Shown here piece by piece: positions 18,368-27,296 of a stretch of 64,000 bases of DNA. The position numbers were made by a program, and so were the translations under genes. The first letter of the stretch is position 1, and the number at the start of each line of letters is the position of its first letter. Under the pieces are notes generated by a model. That model was not told the DNA's origin and did no database searches. It was given only the letters and a program-made list of their open reading frames with translations. This DNA is from Variimorphobacter saccharofermentans (GTDB lineage: Bacteria > Bacillota > Clostridia > Lachnospirales > Lachnospiraceae): NCBI RefSeq assembly GCF_014174405.1, contig NZ_JACEGA010000001.1, positions 3,326,501 through 3,390,500 of the forward strand, given 5' to 3'.

Positions 18368-19339
18368 CTACGAAACGTATGATATGATCATTTCCACATT
18401 GCCATTAATCTGATAAGAACCATATCCATGAGGCAAAATTAAATGATCCCCTTTTTTAATTGAAATACCATCCAGCTCTCCACTGCCATTAATTACAGAC
18501 ATATTTAAAAATTTCTTATCCTGAAGGAATTCCTGCTCTCCGTATACCTTTACCCTTTGAACCGTATAGAAGGAACATTGGATTAGTTCCTCCACCTCGG
18601 CTGTAGCATATTTGATTACTTCTCCCTTAACTTTCACATCCTTATGAGGGCAATTTATGACATCAATACTTTTATCAATATGCAGTTCTCTTGGCTTTCC
18701 GTTATCGAGACGGTCATAATCATAAAGTCGGTAGGTAATATCACTACTCTGCTGTGTCTCAAGAATTAAGGTTCCTTTTTTGATTGCATGTACTGTACCG
18801 GGTACGATCTGAAAGAAATCCCCTTTCTTTATTGGCTGCAACCGTATTAGCTCCTGCCATCTCTTTTGGTCAATCATCTCTTTTAGTTCTTCCTTATTCC
18901 TGGCATTATGTCCTATGACGATTTCACCATCCGGATCACAATCAAGAATATACCAGCACTCTGTCTTCCCTAAGGAATGGTTCTCATTTTTTGCCGCATA
19001 GTCATCATCGGGATGAACCTGGATACTCAAATCCGCCTTTGCATCAATAATCTTAATAAGTAACGGGAAGACCTCACCTTCTGCATAGCCGAATAACTCC
19101 CGATGATTTTCCCATAGCCAGCTTAAGGTTTTCCCCTTGTATTCCCCACTTTTCACAGTACAATCTCCGTTTTTATGAGCACTGATCGCCCAGCATTCAC
19201 CGGTATGGTCATTCGGTATCTGGTATCCAAAATCCGACTCCAGTTTGTTACCTCCCCATATCATCGATTTAAATACCGGTTCCATAAATAATAATTTCTT
19301 CATCGCAGTCTCTCTTTCTTCTCTCTCTATATTTTCCAT
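18368..19339 (-). CDS. manA: Mannose-6-phosphate isomerase, class I
   Basis: A zinc-dependent isomerase linking mannose-6-phosphate to fructose-6-phosphate. The cupin metal site is visible as LSIQVHPDDDYA, KTECWYIL and GTVHAIKKGT, and ETQQSSDITYRLYDYDR is the family C-terminal motif. The ATG at 19339 has AGGGA upstream; an ATG at 19303 (MKKLLFMEPVFKS) matches the usual family start better and gives 311 residues, so the true start may be there. It is first in the manA-epimerase-GH130 operon. The phosphomannomutase needed between GH130 and ManA is not in the window. Confidence 0.92.
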   Translation of the reverse strand: MENIEREERETAMKKLLFMEPVFKSMIWGGNKLESDFGYQIPNDHTGECWAISAHKNGDCTVKSGEYKGKTLSWLWENHRELFGYAEGEVFPLLIKIIDAKADLSIQVHPDDDYAAKNENHSLGKTECWYILDCDPDGEIVIGHNARNKEELKEMIDQKRWQELIRLQPIKKGDFFQIVPGTVHAIKKGTLILETQQSSDITYRLYDYDRLDNGKPRELHIDKSIDVINCPHKDVKVKGEVIKYATAEVEELIQCSFYTVQRVKVYGEQEFLQDKKFLNMSVINGSGELDGISIKKGDHLILPHGYGSYQINGNVEMIISYVS

Positions 19340-19364
19340 AATAAATTATCCCTGCCATTATCTT

Positions 19365-19441
19365 AATAAATATGGTTTATGTATAAAAATAATATTAAGT
19401 TAACGATAACTTAATATTATTTTATGTTATCCATATTTATT
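19365..19441. promoter_or_regulatory. 77-bp near-perfect palindrome before manA (operator and/or terminator)
   Basis: Perfect 17-base arms AAAATAATATTAAGTTA (19386-19402) and its complement (19407-19423) flank ACGA, so the centre reads TTAACGATAA, a LacI-like CG-centred core. Outer arms AATAAATATGG/CCATATTTATT extend it to 77 bp with a short unpaired zone. It lies between the lacI gene ending at 19480 and manA. In RNA it would also form a long AT stem followed by five U, so it could end the lacI transcript. Confidence 0.7.
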
Positions 19442-19479
19442 TGTCAATCCATACATCCTATTTTGTATTCAGTACTATC

Positions 19480-20487
19480 TTAGGTCGAGGGTGCAGCCGC
19501 CGAATCCCGAATCACCATGCGACCACTGATAATCTGTCTTCCACACTCCCCGGAAGGATTTTTCATTCGATTGATAATAGAATTCACTGCTGCTTCCGAC
19601 ATAGCCTCTACGTTTACCTCCACCGTTGTGATTGTCGGATTACTCATGGTAGCATAGATATAATTATCATATCCTACTACGGAAATATCCTCCGGTACCC
19701 GATAGCCGTATTTCTTAAGCAGGAGAATTAAACGATACGCCGTTTCATCACAATTACATACAAAAGCAGTAGGCATTTCATGGGGAAGATATATCTCTCC
19801 GATATTACCCTTGCTGTCCCGATCTCGAATAACCCATTCCTCGCGAAATTCCAGTCTGTTTTGAATTATCGCTTTATAATACCCAATATAACGATCCATA
19901 ATACTGGTGGTAGCATTTATAGTTCCTACAAAACCAATTTCCTTATGTCCTAGCGATATTAAATAGCTTGTCAGCTCATAGGCTCCATAGAAATTATCAC
20001 TGACGATTGTATCCACATTAAAATGGTCATCATTAAAGTCCAGAAGAATATAAGGCTTCTTGGAAGCATCAATCCGTTCGATATATGCTTTATTCATTTG
20101 CCCCAGAATAATAATGCCATCTACTTTATTATTGAGTATTACATTCGGCAGTTTGCCTCCCTCTTCCGCTTCCTCCGTAATAATCTCCAGGATTGCGAAG
20201 TAATTCAAAGCCATTAAGTCCTTAACTATGGTTTGAGACATCTTGGAATAAAATGCGCTGTCATGCATAAATTGCTCTGCAACCAGGATACCAACAATAT
20301 TATTAACCCCAACATTCGAGACATTGCCATATTGATTACAATGGTAGCCCATTTCATTAGCCTTCTGCTTTATCATCTCTCTGACAGAATCACTCACTCC
20401 TTCCTTATTAGCGAGTGCCTTAGAGACAGTTACCGTACTAACTCCTAATTCCTTGGCAACATCCTTCATCGTTACTTTCTTTTTCAT
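19480..20487 (-). CDS. LacI-family transcriptional regulator
   Basis: A 335-residue regulator with the helix-turn-helix VTMKDVAKELGVSTVTVSKAL and a sugar-binding domain (VDGIIILGQMNKAYIERI, FVCNCDETAYRLILLLKK, ISVVGYDNYIYATM). The start at 20487 is chosen because GAGGGGAT lies just upstream and the HTH begins right after; a longer frame upstream would add 35 unrelated residues. It is encoded directly upstream of the manA operon on the same strand, so it most likely controls that operon through the palindrome at 19365-19441. Confidence 0.9.
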   Translation of the reverse strand: MKKKVTMKDVAKELGVSTVTVSKALANKEGVSDSVREMIKQKANEMGYHCNQYGNVSNVGVNNIVGILVAEQFMHDSAFYSKMSQTIVKDLMALNYFAILEIITEEAEEGGKLPNVILNNKVDGIIILGQMNKAYIERIDASKKPYILLDFNDDHFNVDTIVSDNFYGAYELTSYLISLGHKEIGFVGTINATTSIMDRYIGYYKAIIQNRLEFREEWVIRDRDSKGNIGEIYLPHEMPTAFVCNCDETAYRLILLLKKYGYRVPEDISVVGYDNYIYATMSNPTITTVEVNVEAMSEAAVNSIINRMKNPSGECGRQIISGRMVIRDSAAAPST

Positions 20488-20809
20488 TTCATATCCCCTC
20501 GTATAATATTTTTCGATACTAATTTGTACCTTGATAATTCTATATAAATTTACCAAATAAGCTTTATCATAATATATAGAAAAGTATATCAATTTGTCTC
20601 TTATATTTCAATAAATAAGGAGACGAAAACTACTACACTATGACTAATTCTATATTATAAAACAGCTTATACCGTATATTTGTCAGAAAGGGTACCAAAT
20701 CGGAGGATTGAAACATTTTATTCTTAGCTGTGTTGTAACTATTATACATTTCAAAGGCTGTATCACATTCATTTCGTTTGATTGTGATACAGCCCTTTTG
20801 AAATCATCC
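20488..20809. other. AT-rich intergenic region
   Basis: No gene is seen in these 322 bases. They hold the upstream region of the second lacI gene, in which I find only weak promoter-like boxes, and the ridA terminator hairpin. Confidence 0.5.
20749..20803 (-). terminator. Terminator hairpin after ridA
   Basis: Perfect arms GGCTGTATCACA (20756-20767) and TGTGATACAGCC (20783-20794), extended outward by TTTCAAA/TTTTGAAA with a bulge. It starts a few bases after the ridA stop. The word GATACAGCCCTTT recurs in the hairpin at 63460-63509. Confidence 0.7.
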
Positions 20810-21187
20810 TTATGAAATTATCGCAATAATCTCAACCTCACACAACACATCTTTAGGTAGCTTCTGTGCTGCCACACAGGATCTTGCCGGCTTTCCAGTA
20901 AAGTACTTTGCATATACTTCATTAAATGCAGCAAAATCATCCATATTTTTCAAGAAACAGGTTGTCTTAATTACATTCTCAAAGCCGATTCCTGCAGCCT
21001 CCAGTATTGCAGAGATATTTTTCATAACCTGTGTTGCCTGCTGCGTTATATCTCCCTCAACGATTTGACCATCCTCCGGATTGATCGGGATTTGTCCCGA
21101 TGCAAACATCATATTGCCATGAATAAGTGCCTGAGAATACGGTCCGATTGCTGCAGGAGCTTTATCTGTCTGAATCACTCGAAACAT
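20810..21187 (-). CDS. ridA: RidA family enamine/imine deaminase
   Basis: A 125-residue YjgF/YER057c/UK114 protein that hydrolyses reactive 2-aminoacrylate and related imines. Family marks are TDKAPAAIGPYSQALIHGN, ASGQIPINPEDGQIV, AAGIGFENVIKTTCFLKNM, the active arginine in KPARSCVAAQKLP and the end VEIIAIIS. The start at 21187 is chosen because GGAGG lies five bases upstream; an ATG 12 bases earlier overlaps that site. It is the gene downstream of the capsule cluster, with a 100-base gap, and may be a separate unit. Confidence 0.93.
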   Translation of the reverse strand: MFRVIQTDKAPAAIGPYSQALIHGNMMFASGQIPINPEDGQIVEGDITQQATQVMKNISAILEAAGIGFENVIKTTCFLKNMDDFAAFNEVYAKYFTGKPARSCVAAQKLPKDVLCEVEIIAIIS

Positions 21188-21292
21188 AACTTCCTCCATT
21201 CTTCCGCCATCTGCGAACCAGAATTTTTCTTATTATTATACCATTTATTTTCCAGAAGACAATGATAACTTCATAAATGATTTCATCATAAT

Positions 21293-22264
21293 TTATCCTT
21301 TATTCATCCAAATCCTTCCATATATCCCTGGGAAAATATGTACCATGGACATCTTAATCCTTGCCCTTGTACTGAAATACCTTCCTTTCCTAATTTCATC
21401 ATATGTCCTGCGAATTTTCTCTCTCAATTCCATTCTCTTAGGCACCAAATCCTTGCAATGTTTCTGATACAGGCAATAATTACTCACCAGATGGTAGAAA
21501 TACCGGTAAAGGGTATAGCGATACAGATCCGGCATAGCGATATCCGTAAAGAAAACCAGTCTCTCTTCATATGCCTGAATAATATCAATTTTATTCGGAG
21601 AGTAGGCACTCCTTGTAATACTTTCTCCGGATATACAGTAATAATAAAGCGGCTCCCTGGTGACAGCAATTCTGTTTGATTCATAGAACAGCTTATGGAT
21701 AACTGCTTCATCTTCATGAAGTCTGCCCACTGGAAACCGTATATTTCGAAATATATGCTTATGATACAGCTTACTCCAGACAACCACCGAACATACATAA
21801 TTCTCATTGAACAGATTATAAAGCATCTCCTTATTGCTATAAATTTTAATCTCCTCATATGAGTTATCAATCATCTTAGGTTTCCCCTTTGTATCTGTTA
21901 CTTTCGCAAACCCACACTGTGCAATCTGTGCATTATATTTTTTACACAGCATATATAGCTTCTCAATATAGGTATTATGAATAAAGTCATCACTGTCAAC
22001 AAACGCAATATACTCCCCTGTTGCTAGTTCAACTCCAATATTTCTAACCTCCGATATTCCGCCATTTCTTTTATGTACCACCTTAATTCTCTGGTCCAGA
22101 CTCCTGTAATGTTCACAAATCTGCCCACAACGATCCGGAGAACCATCCTCAATCAGAATAATCTCCAGATTCCGGTAAGTCTGATCAAGAATGGATTCTA
22201 TACATCGGCTAAGAAGCTTTTCTGTCTTGTATATACCTACTATCACGCTGATTTTTGTGTCCAC
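21293..22264 (-). CDS. Glycosyltransferase family 2
   Basis: A 323-residue cytoplasmic GT-A glycosyltransferase. The nucleotide-sugar site is visible as ISVIVGIYKTEKLLSRCI, EIILIEDGSPDRCG, NGGISEVRNIGVELATG and the DxD-like FVDSDDFI. The start is a GTG at 22264 with AGGTGG upstream, inside the end of the preceding GT2 gene (56-base overlap in another frame). It is the last gene of the capsule operon. The transferred sugar cannot be told. Confidence 0.9.
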   Translation of the reverse strand: MDTKISVIVGIYKTEKLLSRCIESILDQTYRNLEIILIEDGSPDRCGQICEHYRSLDQRIKVVHKRNGGISEVRNIGVELATGEYIAFVDSDDFIHNTYIEKLYMLCKKYNAQIAQCGFAKVTDTKGKPKMIDNSYEEIKIYSNKEMLYNLFNENYVCSVVVWSKLYHKHIFRNIRFPVGRLHEDEAVIHKLFYESNRIAVTREPLYYYCISGESITRSAYSPNKIDIIQAYEERLVFFTDIAMPDLYRYTLYRYFYHLVSNYCLYQKHCKDLVPKRMELREKIRRTYDEIRKGRYFSTRARIKMSMVHIFPGIYGRIWMNKG

Positions 22265-23273
22265 TCTTGTTCCACCTGCCCTTGATTTTCTTAAATAAGT
22301 ACCATGCTTCTATTATGGCCAGTAAAAGCAAGCTTAACCTATACCTGAGTAGAATGACAAGCAGACGATACCTTCTGGTCAACCCGGAAGTTAATGTTAT
22401 TGCTTCCTGCAGCTGTCTATTATGACATACCTCATTCAATTTTTTTAGTTTATCTGTGATGGATATGTTTTCTACGCTAACCAAACGGCTCAAATAGATT
22501 ATAGTGTATTCCAGGAAGCGTTTGTGGATCATCCTATCATCCCATCGATTGTCCGCATTATATTTCTTACAGAACTGGTACAACCTCTCATATTTATATA
22601 CACAAATTGCAAAGAAATCGTCTTGATACTGATTTCTGGTAAGGGAATTATTCTGGTTCTGTCGATAATAATAGTAGCATTGTGGAATGCATGAGACAGT
22701 TTGGCAATTCTCCAGATAGTCGAGGTTGAAGATCATATCTTCTCCTAAGCTTATGTTCTGATGAAAAAGCTTCCGAATTAAATCTCTTCGGTATAGCTTA
22801 TTCCATATGGATGCAAACAGACACCAGGATCGGCAATGAAGGATAAACCGGCATATATCCGCTCCACCTGACAGATATGAATCATCACAATAATGCAAAA
22901 TGGAACAGGTATCAAGAACCTTGGTATAGCCACAGATAACCAGATCCACATCCTCCTCCGTTATCTTATGATACATGGCAGAAAGCATGCCGGGTTCCAC
23001 ATAATCATCACTGTCCACAAAGGCAATGTATTCTCCCCTTGCTGCCTCTATTCCACAGTTTCTCGCTGATGACACCCCTCCATTTTGCTTGTGAAACACT
23101 CTGATCCGCTGGTCAAGTGCTGCATATTCATCGCAAATCGATCCGCTGGAATCCGTCGATCCATCATTAATCAGAATAATCTCAATATCCTGATAGGTCT
23201 GTCGAAGCAGACTGTTAATGCATAATCTAAGATATCTCTCTGTATTGTAGACAGGTACAATAACACTTATCAT
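22209..23273 (-). CDS. Glycosyltransferase family 2
   Basis: A 354-residue GT2 enzyme with MISVIVPVYNTERYLRLCI, EIILINDGSTDSSGSICDEY, NGGVSSARNCGIEAARGEYI and FVDSDDYVEPGM. The basic C-terminal tail (about 20 residues) is encoded in the overlap with the next gene. It and the following GT2 are similar to each other in the first 100 residues and may have arisen by duplication. It acts on lipid-linked repeat-unit intermediates at the inner membrane face by analogy with other capsule clusters. Confidence 0.9.
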   Translation of the reverse strand: MISVIVPVYNTERYLRLCINSLLRQTYQDIEIILINDGSTDSSGSICDEYAALDQRIRVFHKQNGGVSSARNCGIEAARGEYIAFVDSDDYVEPGMLSAMYHKITEEDVDLVICGYTKVLDTCSILHYCDDSYLSGGADICRFILHCRSWCLFASIWNKLYRRDLIRKLFHQNISLGEDMIFNLDYLENCQTVSCIPQCYYYYRQNQNNSLTRNQYQDDFFAICVYKYERLYQFCKKYNADNRWDDRMIHKRFLEYTIIYLSRLVSVENISITDKLKKLNEVCHNRQLQEAITLTSGLTRRYRLLVILLRYRLSLLLLAIIEAWYLFKKIKGRWNKSGHKNQRDSRYIQDRKAS

Positions 23274-23307
23274 ATTTCCTCAATTCCGCCAAAATGGCTA
23301 CTTATCT

Positions 23308-24363
23308 TTAAATCAGCATAGAGCTGTCCACTAGCTTTGTCTCTGATAAATGGTGGTATGACACATACCAATCGGCAAATTTCTGAAGCCCTTCTTCAAT
23401 GGGCGTTGCCGGTCGGAATCCTACCTCTTTCTCAAGTATATCTGTACTGGCGTAGGTTGCAGGCACATCCCCCTCCTTCATTGGTTCAAAGCACTTGATA
23501 AATTCTACTTCTCTTCCCAATGCACGTCCAAGACATTGCTCCAGTGTATTGATAAATACCATGAGCTTTTCCGGTTTGCTATTGCCAATATTGAAGATAC
23601 GATGAAGTGGCAAAACGGGGGGAGTATATAGTAATCGCTCAATTCCCCCTACAATATCATCTATATAGGTAAAATCCCGTAGTAAATCATGCTCCATATC
23701 TCCGTTATTATATACTATGATAGGTTTCCCTTCAAAATATCGGTCGGTAAAGCGGTAATATGCCATATCCGGTCTTCCCATGGGACCATAAACAGTAAAA
23801 AAGCGAAGACCTGTAGCCGGAATATGGTATAGATGACTATAGGTAGAGGCCATTAGCTCATTTGACTTCTTCGTAGCCGCATATAAAGAAACCGGGTGAT
23901 CTACACAGTCCGTTTCCTCAAAGGGAACCTTCCGATTGGCTCCATACACTGAACTGGAGGAGGCATATACCAGATGCTTCACCGGATAATGTCTGCAGGC
24001 TTCTAATATTTGATAAAACCCATTAATATTACTATTGATATATACCTCCGGATTCTCAATGGAATATCTGACTCCCGCCTGAGCGGCAAGATTGATTACC
24101 ACTTCAGGACGATATTCGGCAAACACCTGCATTACAGTATTCTTATCCGAAATATCCCCCTGAATAAAAGTAAATGACGGATATTTCTTAAGCTCCTCCA
24201 GCCGGTGATTCTTCAGCTGTACATCATAATATGGATTTAGGTTATCCAACCCGATTACTGGTAGCTTTTGCTCCAGCAGCTTCTTCGACAGGAAGTATCC
24301 GATGAACCCTGCCGCTCCTGTGATTAGATATCTTATTCTGGTTACGGATATTCTTTCTTCCAA
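23308..24363 (-). CDS. UDP-glucuronate 4-epimerase-like NAD-dependent epimerase
   Basis: A 351-residue extended SDR. It has the NAD motif YLITGAAGFIGYFLSKKL, the catalytic SSSSVYG and YAATKKSNELM, and LRFFTVYGPMGRPDMA, the pattern of UDP-glucuronate 4-epimerases, which make UDP-galacturonate. The start is a TTG at 24363 preceded by GGAGGAG, inside the upstream ugd gene (122-base overlap). Being next to UDP-glucose dehydrogenase supports a GlcA to GalA step. UDP-glucose 4-epimerase is less likely. Confidence 0.87.
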   Translation of the reverse strand: MEERISVTRIRYLITGAAGFIGYFLSKKLLEQKLPVIGLDNLNPYYDVQLKNHRLEELKKYPSFTFIQGDISDKNTVMQVFAEYRPEVVINLAAQAGVRYSIENPEVYINSNINGFYQILEACRHYPVKHLVYASSSSVYGANRKVPFEETDCVDHPVSLYAATKKSNELMASTYSHLYHIPATGLRFFTVYGPMGRPDMAYYRFTDRYFEGKPIIVYNNGDMEHDLLRDFTYIDDIVGGIERLLYTPPVLPLHRIFNIGNSKPEKLMVFINTLEQCLGRALGREVEFIKCFEPMKEGDVPATYASTDILEKEVGFRPATPIEEGLQKFADWYVSYHHLSETKLVDSSMLI

Positions 24364-25720
24364 TTCGCAGCTCCTCCTGTGTTATCATATATTTTGGAGT
24401 AAACGATTGTCTTCGTCCAATGGAGTGATATTCAATACCTGCTTTTCTCATTTCATTTACATCATAGATATTCCGTCCGTCATACACCAATGGTGTCTTC
24501 ATAAATTTCTGGTAAATATATGGTTTCAACGCTGCAATACTACCCCATTCAGTGAAGATAAAGCAAAGGTTGGCATTTTCTAACGCCTCCTCCGGTCTTT
24601 CAACATAGGTAATACTTCCTCTGCCATTTCTTCCTTCCGGATATAGCTTTTTGAAATTGTCGGTACCAACAGGATCATAGGCAAATATGTCTGCTCCATT
24701 TTCTAATAACAGAGGAATATTATCCAGGGAGGGAGCTTCACGTAGATCATCCGTTCCAGGTTTAAAGGTTAATCCTAATACTGCCACCTTAAGTCCATGA
24801 AAGGTAATCAATCGTTTGCATGCCTTTTTATATAGAATTACCTTTTGCTCTTTATTTACATCAATTGCCGCCTTCACGGTTCTTAACTCATACCCATGCT
24901 GCTTCGCCAGATATTCCAATGCCTTCGTGTCCTTCGGAAAACAGGAGCCACCATATCCTATTCCTGCATTTAGGAACCTGCTTCCTATTCGACTGTCAAA
25001 GGACATTCCCTGAGCGACTTCACCTATGTCAGCTCCAACCAATTCACACAGATTCGCAATGTCATTCATATAAGAAATCTTGAGAGCCAGAAAATCATTC
25101 GAAGCATATTTTATCATTTCTGCTGACCTACGTTTCACAGCAACAATCGGCAGATGAAAGGGTTCATATATTTTCATCAGCATTTCCTTTGCCCAATCGC
25201 TTTCCGTACCGATTATGATTCTTGCTGCTTGAAGAGTATCCCTCACTGCGGATCCCTGTGCAAGAAACTCCGGATTGGAGGCCACCTCAACATGAACGTC
25301 ATTTACCAGGAAATCATTGATAAACTGTTCCACCTTATCATTCGTACCGATTGGTACAGTGGACTTTACTACTACCAGACATTCCTTCTCAATTGATTCT
25401 GCAATTTGTCTCGCCACCGCAGCAATATAGGTGAGATTGGCTGAACCGTCCGGTCGCTCCGGTGTTCCCACACCGATAAATATCGCATCCGCATTTCTAT
25501 ATGCTTCCCTGTAGTCCATTGTGTAATCGATTCTTCCTTCGTCGTAGTTCTTTCGCATCAAACGTTCCAAATCCGCCTCATATATGGGTGATACCCCGGA
25601 TTTTAATAGCTGAATTTTATTTTCATCCACGTCAACGCAGGTAACCATATGGCCCACCTCTGCAAAGCATACTCCTGCCACTAATCCTACGTAACCTGTT
25701 CCTGCTACTGCTATTTTCAT
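24242..25720 (-). CDS. ugd: UDP-glucose 6-dehydrogenase with C-terminal extension
   Basis: A 492-residue enzyme oxidising UDP-glucose to UDP-glucuronate. It has GTGYVGLVAGVCFAEVGH, the catalytic cysteine in GYGGSCFPKDTKALE and LGLTFKPGTDDLREAPS. The family normally ends near GIEYHSIGR, at about residue 436 here. A further 56 residues rich in Arg/Asn follow, of which about 40 are encoded in the overlap with the epimerase gene. The extension looks like read-on into the next gene rather than a domain. A recent frameshift or a sequencing slip near 24400 would also explain it. Confidence 0.92.
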   Translation of the reverse strand: MKIAVAGTGYVGLVAGVCFAEVGHMVTCVDVDENKIQLLKSGVSPIYEADLERLMRKNYDEGRIDYTMDYREAYRNADAIFIGVGTPERPDGSANLTYIAAVARQIAESIEKECLVVVKSTVPIGTNDKVEQFINDFLVNDVHVEVASNPEFLAQGSAVRDTLQAARIIIGTESDWAKEMLMKIYEPFHLPIVAVKRRSAEMIKYASNDFLALKISYMNDIANLCELVGADIGEVAQGMSFDSRIGSRFLNAGIGYGGSCFPKDTKALEYLAKQHGYELRTVKAAIDVNKEQKVILYKKACKRLITFHGLKVAVLGLTFKPGTDDLREAPSLDNIPLLLENGADIFAYDPVGTDNFKKLYPEGRNGRGSITYVERPEEALENANLCFIFTEWGSIAALKPYIYQKFMKTPLVYDGRNIYDVNEMRKAGIEYHSIGRRQSFTPKYMITQEELRIGRKNIRNQNKISNHRSGRVHRILPVEEAAGAKATSNRVG

Positions 25721-25760
25721 ATCTCATCCTTTCTGCCATAAACTACGGCCAACAACTTAA

Positions 25761-27296
25761 TTATTCTACCTCTGCCAGCTTTGAAGTCTTCCATCGTTTC
25801 TTAAGAAAGGTGTGGTAGATCTCCTTTGCTGTATTCTTATCAAAGAGAAACCACATAATTCCGGTGATGATACCCGTCACACATGCTACTACCAGTGCAT
25901 AAGCAAACCAGGTTAGATAGTTCGTCGGTACATACGGGATATGGTGCAGTAGTAATCCATTCAATGCAACTGCCATATAAACCATAGCCTGCCGAATTAC
26001 CGAGTCCTTAACCCTGGTTTTCGTGATATTTCTGGGAATATAGGAAAGCAGATAAATTGCCCGATAGGTTTCTGCTATAATATAGCCTGTCACTATTCCT
26101 GATACCCCATAGAAATATCCAAGAACCGTTTCACTGATGATGGCTAAAACCGCCTCCGTGGTAGTCTGACCTCTCATTTCTCTATAAATACCGGCTGAAT
26201 TAATCAGCATTCGTTGTGGTGTCATAATATTAATCTGAAGACAGTTTATCGTAAAAAGTACTCCAAGGAGCGGTATATCATAATTGGTATCCACTATTCC
26301 CCTGGTGTAAATCCGAATAAACGGCATGATTGTAATAAGCATGGTCGAACAGGCTACTGTCAGCAATGCATAATAGAGATATTCAAAGCTGGTATATGCT
26401 TTCTTGATGGTCTTCTCCGCATTTCTGGCAATCAGATCACCGAATGCCGCTGAAAGCCCTGTTTTAAAGGAAGTCAGTATGCCGGACACTCCCGCCACCA
26501 CCAAATAGAATACAGAATATACACTTGCTAACTTAAAGTCCCTGATTACCACCGCAATCACAACACCGGGAGTTGCCCCAAGGACAGTGTTCAATAGCTG
26601 AATGTATAATACGTCCCATCGTTTATCCATGGATTGCCTGTCCGGTTGTGCATTGTAATTCACACTGGGGTATTTTCTCTTCACATATATCATTAAAATA
26701 AGGGATCTTAAATAAACGGAACACAAGGAAACCGCCTTAAGTACTATGATGTTCGTGTGATAATGAGCCAGTATGGCAACTATCATCGTATAAGTAAATA
26801 AATGTACAATCGTTGCAATGGCTATGACATACGTCTTTTGATCCGCATCCAGTAATACCCTGTATTTTGCCAGAGTGAAAAATTCCAGAACGCCCTTTAA
26901 TCCCAGTACTACGACCAATAACCCCATTTCGTAGGAAAGCAGGCTATTGTTCTCTGTAAAATGCGGGAATAATAATGCCAGTCCCAGTACCATAGAAGCA
27001 AAAATATATCCTGTCTGGTTATAAAGCTTCTTAGCAGCCGATACAATTCCATTCATTGCAGGATAATCCTTATTGGCTAGTGGTTTATATAGTGCATACA
27101 TGGCAGCTCCCCCAAGTCCGGCCTCCACAATACTGAAATAAGATATAAACTGATTCACAGACGAAATAATCCCATTCATCTCAGAACCGTAGGATTGCAG
27201 TATGGTACGAGGTATGATAAACCCTGATAAAATACTGGCCAGATGTAGCGCCGCCGAAAAGGAAATATTGTATATATATTTTTTTGTTCTATTCAT
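25761..27296 (-). CDS. Wzx-type polysaccharide flippase
   Basis: A 511-residue polytopic protein with about 12-14 membrane segments of the MOP/PST superfamily. The N-terminus (SFSAALHLASILSGFIIPR, YGSEMNGIISSVNQFI) and the repeated amphipathic loops match oligosaccharide flippases. It would move the lipid-linked repeat unit across the membrane. It overlaps the wzy-like gene by eight bases. Confidence 0.88.
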   Translation of the reverse strand: MNRTKKYIYNISFSAALHLASILSGFIIPRTILQSYGSEMNGIISSVNQFISYFSIVEAGLGGAAMYALYKPLANKDYPAMNGIVSAAKKLYNQTGYIFASMVLGLALLFPHFTENNSLLSYEMGLLVVVLGLKGVLEFFTLAKYRVLLDADQKTYVIAIATIVHLFTYTMIVAILAHYHTNIIVLKAVSLCSVYLRSLILMIYVKRKYPSVNYNAQPDRQSMDKRWDVLYIQLLNTVLGATPGVVIAVVIRDFKLASVYSVFYLVVAGVSGILTSFKTGLSAAFGDLIARNAEKTIKKAYTSFEYLYYALLTVACSTMLITIMPFIRIYTRGIVDTNYDIPLLGVLFTINCLQINIMTPQRMLINSAGIYREMRGQTTTEAVLAIISETVLGYFYGVSGIVTGYIIAETYRAIYLLSYIPRNITKTRVKDSVIRQAMVYMAVALNGLLLHHIPYVPTNYLTWFAYALVVACVTGIITGIMWFLFDKNTAKEIYHTFLKKRWKTSKLAEVE

